A stretch of 22,043 nucleotides of DNA, from assembly GCA_946646575.1 (NCBI GenBank), contig CAMPCR010000011.1, forward strand, positions 1-22,043, given 5' to 3'. This stretch comes from UBA3222 sp002363035 (lineage in GTDB: Bacteria > Verrucomicrobiota > Verrucomicrobiia > Opitutales > UBA9783). The notes beneath the pieces were generated by a model. The model ran no database searches. It was not told the DNA's origin and saw only the letters and a list, made by a program, of their open reading frames with translations. The number at the start of each line of letters is the position of its first letter. The first letter of the stretch is position 1. Both the position numbers and the translations under genes were made by a program. Positions 7,434-15,869 of the stretch are shown here, in pieces.

Positions 7434-9404
7434 TCAAAAACCGAACGTTTCCTTAACTTTTTCGACGAGCTTCTCCGACGTAAAACCGAATTTTTCCTTC
7501 AAAATCTCCGCAGGCGCGCTTGCACCGAAACGATCCAAACCAAATACAAAACCGTCCAAACCGACAAAACGGTACCACGGTTGCGTTGCTCCCGCTTCAA
7601 CGGCAACCCGACGGGTGCAGACTTTCGGCAACACTTCCTCTTTGTACGTATCGCTTTGTTCCAAAAATAATTCGCAACAGGGCATGGAAACGACGCGCAC
7701 AAATCCGCCCAAGCGTTCCGCCGCCCGAAGCGCAAGCGAAACTTCGCTTCCCGTTGCCATCAAAATACACCGCAGGGGCTCCGTCTCGCGCAAAAGTACG
7801 TACCCGCCGTGGAGTGAACCTTCGAACTTTTCCTCTTTGGACAAAACCGATACGTACGGAAGCACTTGCCGCGACAACGCAAACACACTCGGACCTTCGT
7901 GATCTTCGGTGGCGCATTGAAAGCACGCGGCACATTCATCGATATCCGCGGGACGATACACATGAACATTCGGCATCGCCCGCAAGCCCGCGAGCTGCTC
8001 AATCGGCTGATGCGTCGGACCGTCCTCGCCGACGGCGAACGAATCGTGCGAGAAAAAATACCACACCGGCAATCGCGCCAACGCCGCCACGCGTAATGCA
8101 GGTTTCAAATAATCGGAAAATACCAAATATGCCGAACCGGAGGGTTGGTAAAATCCGTCATAGGCGATACCGTTCAAAATCGCCCCCATGGCATGCTCGC
8201 GCACACCGAAAAATAAATTACGCCCGCTCGGGTTCGTTGCCGAAAAATCGCCGCCGTTTTTAAGATAATTTCCGACCGACCCGAATACATCGGCGCTTCC
8301 CGTGAGAACGATCGAAACTTTTTGCGCGTAAGCGTTCAACAATTCGCCCGCACACGTACGCGTTGCCTGCGGTTTCGTATCGCCCGTAAAGGATTGGAAG
8401 AAATTTTCGCCAACATTTGCCTTTTTCGCCAAACGCAACGCCTTCTCGGGTTCCGCTTCGCACCATGCTTCGAACGTTTCCGCCCAGGCATTATAAGCCT
8501 TCTGCAACTTGGCAATACGCTTCTCGAAAAATCTTTTGGTCTCCTCGGGAATAAAAAACGGTTCCTTCCCGTCCAATCCCCATTTTTTCTTTGCCTCCGC
8601 ACCGTCCTTCAACCCCGCCGCCCCGTGTGCCTTGGCGGTACCCTCGACGCTCAATCCGTAACCCGCAATGGTCTTTAATAATAAAACCTTCGGCTTGCCT
8701 TTCAACGCCCGACATTGCTCCAATGTTTCCGAAATTGCTTCGATGTTATGCCCGTCCGCCTCAAACACATCCCAACCGAGCGCTTCGAACTTTTGCCGCG
8801 TATTTTCCGTCTGCGACACCGCTATATCCGCATCAAGGGTAATGGAATTGCAATCGTAGATGAGAATTAAATTATCGAGCTTCCACACGCCCGCCAACGC
8901 GATACTTTCCTGCCCAACACCCTCTTGCAAACACCCGTCCCCACACAAACAGACGGTGTAATTATCGATAATCGTGTACTCGGAAGTATTGCATTCGGAC
9001 GCCAATTTCTTTTGCGACAACGCCATCCCGACGGCATTGCCGATCCCCTGTCCCAAAGGACCCGTGGTCGTCTCTACCCCCGGCGTTACGCCGAACTCGG
9101 GGTGTCCCGTCGCCTTACTGCCGAACTGCCGCAGTTTTTTTAAATCCTCCAACGTGATATCGTAACCGCTCAGATACAAAAACGCATACAACAGCGGCGC
9201 CCCGTGCCCTGCGGATAAGATGAACCGATCGCGATTAATCCAACGCGGATTTTTCGGCAAAAACCTCAAAAACTGCCCGAACAACACCGCCATACATTCG
9301 GCACATCCGAGCGGCATCCCCAAATGCCCGGAATTCGCCTGCGAAACCATGTCGAAACAGAGGACGCGAGCGGTGGAGGGAAGGATTGGAGGGACGGTTG
9401 CCAT
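7434..9404 (-). CDS. tkt: Transketolase
   Basis: Thiamine diphosphate enzyme moving two-carbon units between sugar phosphates in the non-oxidative pentose phosphate pathway; cytoplasmic. 656 residues, full length for the family. Seen: SGHLGMPLG with H27, GHPE at 100-103, the TPP/metal motif GDGCLQEG at 155-162 running to N186, FFGVREHAMG with catalytic E403 in the pyrimidine domain, and the SHDSFAVGEDGPTHQP substrate loop. The C-terminal domain is present to the end. The start is ATG at 9402-9404 with no visible Shine-Dalgarno motif. It converges on the T3SS operon and shares its terminator. The 179-base upstream gap shows no promoter that I would call. Relation to the nearby T3SS genes is probably positional only. 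Confidence 0.97.
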   Translation of the reverse strand: MATVPPILPSTARVLCFDMVSQANSGHLGMPLGCAECMAVLFGQFLRFLPKNPRWINRDRFILSAGHGAPLLYAFLYLSGYDITLEDLKKLRQFGSKATGHPEFGVTPGVETTTGPLGQGIGNAVGMALSQKKLASECNTSEYTIIDNYTVCLCGDGCLQEGVGQESIALAGVWKLDNLILIYDCNSITLDADIAVSQTENTRQKFEALGWDVFEADGHNIEAISETLEQCRALKGKPKVLLLKTIAGYGLSVEGTAKAHGAAGLKDGAEAKKKWGLDGKEPFFIPEETKRFFEKRIAKLQKAYNAWAETFEAWCEAEPEKALRLAKKANVGENFFQSFTGDTKPQATRTCAGELLNAYAQKVSIVLTGSADVFGSVGNYLKNGGDFSATNPSGRNLFFGVREHAMGAILNGIAYDGFYQPSGSAYLVFSDYLKPALRVAALARLPVWYFFSHDSFAVGEDGPTHQPIEQLAGLRAMPNVHVYRPADIDECAACFQCATEDHEGPSVFALSRQVLPYVSVLSKEEKFEGSLHGGYVLLRETEPLRCILMATGSEVSLALRAAERLGGFVRVVSMPCCELFLEQSDTYKEEVLPKVCTRRVAVEAGATQPWYRFVGLDGFVFGLDRFGASAPAEILKEKFGFTSEKLVEKVKETFGF

Positions 9405-9583
9405 ATGTGACTATTGAAGGGTAAAAGTGAGGGAGGTGCAAGGAATTAGGTGAGAGATGGACTTAAATGGAACCCCATTGATAGGTTTTTGAGAAAAGAC
9501 CTTTATGATGTCTCCGTTTTTTATTGTTGAACGTTTTTTAACAGCATTGTATCAACACGTAAAAAGTTCTCTCCATAGAAAAT

Positions 9584-10207
9584 TCACATCCCCCTCCTCA
9601 CCAACTCCCGCAACCCCCCAAACTCAAAATTCTTCGTATCAAACATCGTAGCGGTTAAATAAACGGTCGAAAAAGGCTTCGGGATACGAAAATTGTCCCA
9701 GGAGTTTAATTTCCATGCGTCGGATATTTCCAAACGCAGGACGATGACGGTAAAATTGCGTTCGCAAGCCCATCGCAACGAACCTTCCTTAATAACACAG
9801 GGAGGACCTTTCGGACCGTCTGGGGTGATGATAATATCGCAATTTTCATGTACAACCTGCTCCAGTTCCAACAATGCCGTGCGACCGCGTCTGGAAGAAG
9901 AACCGCGAATGCTTTTTACGTCAAACCAATGCACCAGTGCCTCCAGCCATGCTCCGTCTTTACTGGCACTGATGAGACCGTACATCGGGCGGTTTTTCCT
10001 CAGCCGACGCAACATCGGTGCGACAAATAAATTGTGATGCCAAAAGTAAATCACACACGGGTTTTTCGGAAATTCCGACAGAACGGCGCGCGTCATCGCA
10101 TCCATGCGCAAATGCAGCGTGGCGTACCATAACTTCAACAGTCCGTACGGTACAAACGTAAGGCTTTTTTTAAAAAAACCGAGGCGATGGACGATTTCTT
10201 CAGGCAT
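9584..10207 (-). CDS. DUF374 lysophospholipid acyltransferase-like protein
   Basis: Membrane-associated acyltransferase of the DUF374 group (LPLAT superfamily), thought to add acyl chains to lipid A precursors, lysophospholipids or related lipids; the substrate here is unknown. 207 residues from ATG 10207. Seen: FWHHNLF at 55-61 (the HX4D-like catalytic block of the superfamily in its DUF374 form), RGSSSRRG at 101-108, ITPDGPKGPP at 127-136. A hydrophobic N-terminal region (15-32) may hold the membrane. The start is chosen because ATG 10207 overlaps the mutS stop (ATGCCTGA, 8 bases), so translation is probably coupled. The frame is open to 10255, but that extension lies entirely within mutS. 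Confidence 0.85.
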   Translation of the reverse strand: MPEEIVHRLGFFKKSLTFVPYGLLKLWYATLHLRMDAMTRAVLSEFPKNPCVIYFWHHNLFVAPMLRRLRKNRPMYGLISASKDGAWLEALVHWFDVKSIRGSSSRRGRTALLELEQVVHENCDIIITPDGPKGPPCVIKEGSLRWACERNFTVIVLRLEISDAWKLNSWDNFRIPKPFSTVYLTATMFDTKNFEFGGLRELVRRGM

Positions 10208-12704
10208 CTTCAAACAAAACCAACTGCGGCGTTGCATCGGTCGTCGGGTGCTCATTGAGAAGTTTCTGCAACACCCGTCCTTCGCGTTCCAACTTCTCTA
10301 AAACAACCTTCGCGCGTTCAATCACGGCCTCCGGCATTCCCGCCAATTTCGCGACCTGAATGCCGTAGGAACGCCGCGCACTTCCGGGACAAATTTGATG
10401 CAGAAACAGGATGGAATCGTTCCATTCGCGCACCGACACGTACATATTGAAAATGCGCGGGTACAGTTCCGCCAACTGCGTCAGTTCGTGATAGTGGGTT
10501 GCAAACAGCGTTCGCGGTCCGTGTTCTTCGTCCCGATGCAGGTATTCGACCACCGACCAGGCAATACTCAAACCGTCGTAGGTGCTGGTGCCGCGACCGA
10601 TTTCGTCCAGAATAATGAACGTTCGTTCGGTGGCACTGTGTAAAATGTTGGCGGTTTCAAGCATTTCCACCATGAACGTTGACTGTCCGCATGCCAAATC
10701 GTCGCTTGCCCCGACGCGCGAACAAATGCGATCCATCCGACCGATGCGACAGGATGTTGCCGGCACCCAGCAACCCAGGTGTGCCATCAACGCAATCAGC
10801 GCGTTTTGTCGGATAAACGTACTTTTACCTGCCATGTTCGGTCCGGTTAAGACCATAATCTGCCGCCCGTCCGTCGACAGTTCCAAATCGTTCGCGACAA
10901 AGGGGTTATTGGAAGCATGCTTCTTTTTCAGGGCGTTTTCGACAATCGGATGCCGCCCTCCCTTAATTTCCAAAGCCCCGCTGTCGTCCACAATCGGTCG
11001 ACAGTAATGTTGCTCGTGCGCCAATGTGCTCCACGCCGAAAAGACATCCAATGTTGCCAACGCCGATGCCGTTTTCTGTAAATGTTCCGTTTGTGCCAGA
11101 ACCGTTGCAATCAAAGTCGCGAAAATTTCCTTTTCGCGCTCAATCGCCCGATCTTTGGCGTGCAAAATAAAATCTTCCTTTTCCTTCAATTCCGCCGTGA
11201 AGTAACGCTCATAGTGCGTCAGAGTTTGCTTGCGGATGTAATGCATCGGCACGGAATTTACGTTGCCCTTGGAAACTTCGATGAAAAAACCGACCGCCGA
11301 ATTGTACTTCACGCGCAAGTTGCGGATGCCGGTCTCCTTTTGTTCTCGCTCCTCAAACTGTTGCAGCCACACCTGCGAATCCGTTTGCGCCGTCCGCAAA
11401 TCATCCAGCGTCGTATCGTAACCGGTGCGAATGTACCCGCCTTCGCTTAAATCGTTCGGCAATTCTTCGTTCAGTGCCGATTTAAGCAAAAACTTTAAAT
11501 CCTCAAATAAACAAATATCGTCCGACAACGATCGAATTTCAGGCGTATCCAGCGGCTTCAGAACCGTTTGAACGAGCGGTAATTGCTCTAAGGTGATTAA
11601 AACCGCGCCCAATTCCCGTGGCGACCGCATACGGTTGTGCAGACGCGACAAAATGCGCGATAAATCCCGTGTTTTCGACAAAACATTTTGCAGCGAACGC
11701 GCTGTCGACGGTTCGTCGTAAAACGCCTGAATGCCGTTTTGTCGGTATTTGATTTGTGCCAAATCAACCGGCGGACTGATGAGAAACTGCTGAATAAGGC
11801 GGCTTCCGGCGGCGGTTGTGGCGACATCCAGAAACGCCCACAGCGATCCTTCCTTCGTTCCGCGCTGCGTTTGAAAAATTTCCAAGTGTTGCAACGTCGA
11901 CGCGTCCATCAACAGACTGCGTTTCAGGTGATGACGGGAAATTTTCTTTAAATTCTTCGGCGAATGACGCAGATTTTCGGTTACGTAAAACACCAGCGCA
12001 TCGGCACACCCCAACGCCGGCTCGTCATTTGTAATGCCGAAGCCGTCCAAATGTTGCACGCCGAACAGCTGTTCCAGATGGGTGCGTGCCCGTGCGTTAT
12101 CGAACAAAAAAGACGGCACTTCCGAAACCGCGCGGTTTTGCAACAGTCGCAACAGCGACGTGCGTTGTTCTGTCGGAAAATCCTCCGAAAGCACGATTTC
12201 CTTCGGATCGAGCGCGATGAGAAACGACAGCAGACTTTCGGCATCGCTCTCGGACGCAATTTTAAACTCCCCAGTCGATACATCGATCCACGCCGCGCAC
12301 AACATACCGCCTTGGAACGAAACACACGCCAGGCAATGGTTGGATTTCGGCTCGACCTGCGCCTCCTCCAACACCGTTCCCGGCGTCAAAATGCGCGTCA
12401 ACGCCCGCTCAACCAATTTCCCGGGTCGCGGTTCTTCCATCTGGTCGCAAACCGCAACCTTTTTCCCCACCTGCAACAATTTTCCGATGTATGTTTCCGA
12501 TGCATGATACGGGATGCCCGCCATCGGAAACCCGTTGCGTTGTGTTAACGTCAACCCGAGGATGCGCGAACAGTTTTCCGCATCCTCGAAAAACATTTCG
12601 TAAAAGTCTCCCAAACGGAAAAACAAAACCGTATCTTTCGGCAATTTTTCATGCACCGATCGGTACTGTTGCATCAGCGGCGTCAGCGGCTTCGCTTCGG
12701 ACAT
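10200..12704 (-). CDS. mutS: DNA mismatch repair protein MutS
   Basis: Recognises mismatches and small loops and triggers MutL-dependent repair. 834 residues, normal length (E. coli 853). N-terminal mismatch-binding domain with the GDFYEMF motif at 32-38, including the Phe-Tyr-Glu wedge (34-36); connector and lever domains; clamp about 420-540; ABC-type ATPase with Walker A GPNMAGKST at 621-629, signature STFMVEM near 676-682, Walker B IILDE at 698-702, and FATHYHEL. The helix-turn-helix dimerisation end (SYGIQVAKLAGMP) is present and is followed by a short tail. All key residues are intact, so the strain is not expected to be a mutS mutator. Its stop overlaps the start of the acyltransferase gene. 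The 230-base gap to the divergent HIT gene holds only weak promoter-like hexamers. Confidence 0.97.
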   Translation of the reverse strand: MSEAKPLTPLMQQYRSVHEKLPKDTVLFFRLGDFYEMFFEDAENCSRILGLTLTQRNGFPMAGIPYHASETYIGKLLQVGKKVAVCDQMEEPRPGKLVERALTRILTPGTVLEEAQVEPKSNHCLACVSFQGGMLCAAWIDVSTGEFKIASESDAESLLSFLIALDPKEIVLSEDFPTEQRTSLLRLLQNRAVSEVPSFLFDNARARTHLEQLFGVQHLDGFGITNDEPALGCADALVFYVTENLRHSPKNLKKISRHHLKRSLLMDASTLQHLEIFQTQRGTKEGSLWAFLDVATTAAGSRLIQQFLISPPVDLAQIKYRQNGIQAFYDEPSTARSLQNVLSKTRDLSRILSRLHNRMRSPRELGAVLITLEQLPLVQTVLKPLDTPEIRSLSDDICLFEDLKFLLKSALNEELPNDLSEGGYIRTGYDTTLDDLRTAQTDSQVWLQQFEEREQKETGIRNLRVKYNSAVGFFIEVSKGNVNSVPMHYIRKQTLTHYERYFTAELKEKEDFILHAKDRAIEREKEIFATLIATVLAQTEHLQKTASALATLDVFSAWSTLAHEQHYCRPIVDDSGALEIKGGRHPIVENALKKKHASNNPFVANDLELSTDGRQIMVLTGPNMAGKSTFIRQNALIALMAHLGCWVPATSCRIGRMDRICSRVGASDDLACGQSTFMVEMLETANILHSATERTFIILDEIGRGTSTYDGLSIAWSVVEYLHRDEEHGPRTLFATHYHELTQLAELYPRIFNMYVSVREWNDSILFLHQICPGSARRSYGIQVAKLAGMPEAVIERAKVVLEKLEREGRVLQKLLNEHPTTDATPQLVLFEDA

Positions 12705-12934
12705 ACACCGCTATGGAAGGCGTTTTTTCGTTGTTTCTCAATGTTAATTTGGGGGCAGGAAGGGTGTTAGAAGGATGGAAATGACAAGGTTTCCCAGGAT
12801 TTATTGCCGTACCCTGAAGAGCGCTCCCTTCGGAACACAAGTAGAAACATGTGTGAAGTTATGCTCATACAACCAATAAACGTACATGCAATCTCAATTT
12901 TCCCCGTCGACACCATCCCTCAAACGGATACAAT

Positions 12935-13414
12935 ATGAGTATGCAACGCTTATGTGCCTATTGGCGGTACGAATATATCGAGGCGCCGAAAAAGAATAAC
13001 GATACGCTTTTCGAAGACTTACCGAAGGGTAATGACGAGGAGAATTACATTCTGCATCGCACGAAATTTTGCTATTTGGTGCTTAATTCTTTTCCTTACA
13101 ATGCCGGGCATTTATTGGCGGTTCCATATCGCGCGGTTCGTCGTTTGAACGAACTGACGGATGAAGAGCGCGCAGATCTTTTCAATTTAACGGCGTTTGC
13201 GGAGGATTTATTAACGAAGGCACTTAATCCCGAAGGTTTCAATATCGGTATGAATTTAGGGTCGATTGCCGGTGCGGGCATTCCGAATCACCTGCATGTT
13301 CACATTGTGCCGCGCTGGGGCGGGGATACTAATTTCATGCCGGTGATCGGCGAAACGTGCGTGTTGCCGTCGGCGTTAAAAGAGATGTGGAAGCGTCTGC
13401 GGCAGTTCATTTAG
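12935..13414 (+). CDS. HIT family nucleotide hydrolase
   Basis: Histidine-triad protein acting on nucleotide phosphate or phosphoramidate bonds; the Ap4A hydrolase/phosphorylase-like branch is the likeliest. 159 residues. Seen: a conserved N-terminal segment (CYLVLNSFPYNAGHLLAVPYR, split at 46-66), the GFNIGMNLGSIAGAGIPNHL block, and the triad HLHVHIVPRW with H119, H121 and H123. The start is ATG 12935; ATG 12941 is equally possible, and no good ribosome binding site is seen. It is the first gene of a plus-strand string and ends 9 bases before the phosphodiesterase gene. Being next to c-di-AMP genes makes a role in adenine dinucleotide turnover conceivable, but that is inference. Confidence 0.88.
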   Translation: MSMQRLCAYWRYEYIEAPKKNNDTLFEDLPKGNDEENYILHRTKFCYLVLNSFPYNAGHLLAVPYRAVRRLNELTDEERADLFNLTAFAEDLLTKALNPEGFNIGMNLGSIAGAGIPNHLHVHIVPRWGGDTNFMPVIGETCVLPSALKEMWKRLRQFI

Positions 13415-13423
13415 CCAACATTG

Positions 13424-15724
13424 ATGGGTCTATTCGGACATAAAAAGGAACAGAAAGTCGTTCCCGCCGAAACGCAACCGACGGTTGCGCATCAACGTCG
13501 GATGCCGTTTTTTTGCAAAACGCTCGTGTATGTTGCGTTTTTTATCGCGCTTTTTTTCGCATCCTTTTGGGAAAACAATACCCTTGAAGTGCCGTTGTAT
13601 TTCAACCGACCTTCCGGAACACGCATTGCGGCGTCAATCGACTTCGAATATATCAGCGACCTTAAAACCAAAGAACGCAAGGAACAACAGCGGCGGCGGG
13701 TTGTTCCGGTGTACAAAATCGATTTGTCGAATTTTCGAAATTTTTCGCAAAAAATCGAACAACTGAAGAACGCACTCGCCGAATGCGATCAGGCGGCGGG
13801 TACGCAAAGGAATGAAAAAATAACAGCCTTGATCGAAGCGTTCGACGCTCTCGGATTAAAGCTCGAACGCAACGACGTTGAACGATTATTGCGCTTCAAA
13901 AATCTGCAACGCAATCGTCTTTTGGACGAAAGTCTGTTCATCCTTCAGGAAATGCTCCAAAAAGGCGTTTGGGATGATGATCCGCTCTACGGAACGCTTT
14001 ACTTCCAAACGTTCGATCCGATATCGGATCCGCAGCAGCAGCGATTAACCGTCGGTAACGCGCTTCGGTTGTTGCGAACCCGCATTTTTGCAACCGTTTC
14101 GCAGTATGACGTCGCCAACGCGCTTATTCATATCATGCGGTATGGATTGAAGCCGAATTTCGTCTGCGACCAGGAACGAACGCAGGAAAAAATTCGGCAA
14201 GTCGTCGAACAAACTCCGAATGTTACCGTTCAAATTGCCGCGGGGGATGTGGTCGTCGAATTCGGGCAAATCGTAACGGCGGAAGTTCTCGAACGTTGGC
14301 AGGCGTACAAAAATGCCGTTGCGCACCAAACCGATTACAAAACGGCGCAAATGCATGCTTTGTTGAAGGGCGGCTCTGTTTTTATGCTTCTTTTGGCACT
14401 CGCAATGCTGCTGTTGTTTCTTTCGCCAACCCGTCTGTGTTCGTCGGTACGCCTTCAATCAACAACCGCCGGTTTGATATTTCTTCAAGTCTTGTTCATC
14501 CGAACCGTTGCGTGGTTTTGCAACGTCTCCGCCGTCGGTTCGCCGTTCGGCTTATCCGCGTTTGTCCCGTTTTTGGTGCCGACGTTTTTATGCCCCGTTC
14601 TCATCACGACATTGGTCGACGCCTTTGCGGGAACCATCATTACACTGCTGACGGTTGGTCTTAAAATGCTTCTTTTGCGCAGTTCGTTCGAATTGTTTTT
14701 GTGCGATTTAACGGTCGGGTGGTCTTTGATCATCCTATGTCGACGCATCCAATTTAAAAAGGATGTTTTCAAGGCGATTGCGTGCGGATTTTTGCTCTAC
14801 GCGGTACTCATTGCTCTGCACGGTTGTTTGTATCAACCGATCGATTTCGCAACGGGGTTGCAACGTACGGCGGCGATTGCGGTTAACGGTTTATTTACGT
14901 TTCTTTTTGTTTTCCTCTTTACGCCACTGTTGGAAAAACTGTTTCACCACAGCACCAATATGACCTTCCTGCGCCTGACCGATTTCAATCATCCGCTGTT
15001 GCGAAAATTGCAGGAGGTTGCTCCCGGAACATACCATCACAGTCTGATGGTGGCGGCATTGGCGGAAAAGGCGGCTTCCGAAATCGGCGCAAACGCACTT
15101 CTTTGCCGTTGTTGCGCGCTGTATCACGACGTCGGGAAAATGAAGAATCCGAATTATTTTACCGAAAATCAACAGGGCGACAATCCGCACCGCGATCAGC
15201 CGCCTTCCGTAAGCGTAATGATTTTAAAAAGTCACATCTCGGAAGGGCTGCTTTTGGCGAAACGCTATCATTTGCCGCGCGTTATACGGGACATGATGCG
15301 CCAACACCACGGAACATTTCTCATGCAGTATTTTTATAAAAAAGCCCTCCTGTTGAAGACCGAAAACGAAACCGTCGATGAAGCGGCTTTTCGCTACGAC
15401 GGTCCAAAACCGCAAACCAAAGAATCCGCGGTTCTTTTTCTGTCCGACGCCGTCGAAGCAAGCAGTCGCAGTTTGGAAAATCCGACCGAAACCTCGATTG
15501 AGGCACTGGTAAAATCGATTGTGAAAGATCGTGAAGAGGACGGTCAACTTAACGACAGTGCTTTGACGCTCAAGGATCTCGAACAGATCCGAACGTCCTT
15601 TCGAGATTCGTTGGTCACTATGATGCACCGACGTATCAGCTACAACAAAATCGACGTCGGCAATGCATCCGCTTCGACGCAAACGGTAACGCTTCCGAAA
15701 GAAAGTTTTATCAAAAGGACATAA
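13424..15724 (+). CDS. pgpH: 7TM-HD cyclic di-AMP phosphodiesterase, PgpH type
   Basis: Membrane HD-domain phosphodiesterase; characterised relatives hydrolyse c-di-AMP to pApA. 766 residues from ATG 13424 (a TTG at 13421 is also in frame). One N-terminal membrane helix (31-49), a large extracytoplasmic 7TMR-HDED domain (about 50-310, starting with the SIDFEYISD strand), then about seven membrane segments (from 317 to 503), then the cytoplasmic HD domain. Metal ligands seen: H539 (TYHHSLM), H568-D569 (LYHDVGKMKNP), H604 (SHISEG), H628/H629 (RQHHG) and D675 (FLSDAVEA), so it should be active. The fold order matches the family exactly. The neighbour two steps downstream is a diadenylate cyclase, which supports c-di-AMP rather than another nucleotide as substrate. 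Confidence 0.93.
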   Translation: MGLFGHKKEQKVVPAETQPTVAHQRRMPFFCKTLVYVAFFIALFFASFWENNTLEVPLYFNRPSGTRIAASIDFEYISDLKTKERKEQQRRRVVPVYKIDLSNFRNFSQKIEQLKNALAECDQAAGTQRNEKITALIEAFDALGLKLERNDVERLLRFKNLQRNRLLDESLFILQEMLQKGVWDDDPLYGTLYFQTFDPISDPQQQRLTVGNALRLLRTRIFATVSQYDVANALIHIMRYGLKPNFVCDQERTQEKIRQVVEQTPNVTVQIAAGDVVVEFGQIVTAEVLERWQAYKNAVAHQTDYKTAQMHALLKGGSVFMLLLALAMLLLFLSPTRLCSSVRLQSTTAGLIFLQVLFIRTVAWFCNVSAVGSPFGLSAFVPFLVPTFLCPVLITTLVDAFAGTIITLLTVGLKMLLLRSSFELFLCDLTVGWSLIILCRRIQFKKDVFKAIACGFLLYAVLIALHGCLYQPIDFATGLQRTAAIAVNGLFTFLFVFLFTPLLEKLFHHSTNMTFLRLTDFNHPLLRKLQEVAPGTYHHSLMVAALAEKAASEIGANALLCRCCALYHDVGKMKNPNYFTENQQGDNPHRDQPPSVSVMILKSHISEGLLLAKRYHLPRVIRDMMRQHHGTFLMQYFYKKALLLKTENETVDEAAFRYDGPKPQTKESAVLFLSDAVEASSRSLENPTETSIEALVKSIVKDREEDGQLNDSALTLKDLEQIRTSFRDSLVTMMHRRISYNKIDVGNASASTQTVTLPKESFIKRT

Positions 15725-15734
15725 AATGCCGTAA

Positions 15735-15857
15735 ATGTCCGTTATTTGTAACGTAAACGGTCTTTCGATGTCGCCGAACAAAACACACGGAGTACCATGG
15801 ATTAAAGCGATTGCCAAACCAGATGGAAAAGATAAGGTTGCGAAGGGTATCTGTTGA
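15735..15857 (+). CDS. Possible 40-residue peptide between phosphodiesterase and cyclase
   Basis: An open frame starting ATG 15735 (internal ATG 15768) and ending TGA 15855-15857 fills most of the 145-base gap between the two c-di-AMP genes. The peptide begins MSVICNVNGLSM and ends KDKVAKGIC; it is small, basic at its end and has no recognised domain. No convincing ribosome binding site is seen. It could be a small protein, a leader peptide controlling the cyclase, or chance. Confidence 0.22.
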   Translation: MSVICNVNGLSMSPNKTHGVPWIKAIAKPDGKDKVAKGIC

Positions 15858-15869
15858 AGACATTTGAAT

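Noticed and set aside
7520..8263. 247-residue plus-strand frame opposite transketolase
   Set aside because: Arg/Pro-rich antisense of a conserved enzyme; no recognisable motif.
9405..9583. Promoter or terminator between the acyltransferase and transketolase genes
   Set aside because: Only short AT-rich partial matches and a 4-6 bp inverted repeat around 9525-9555; no hexamer pair with good spacing and no GC-rich stem with T-run.
12705..12934. Promoter pair for mutS and the HIT gene
   Set aside because: TTGAGA-17-TTCCAT before mutS and TACAAT before the HIT ATG are visible, but the -10 matches or positions (almost leaderless starts) are too weak to annotate.
15224..15817. 197-residue minus-strand frame running into the pgpH-cyclase gap
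   Set aside because: Most of it is antisense to the HD domain; the part in the gap has no homology or start signal.
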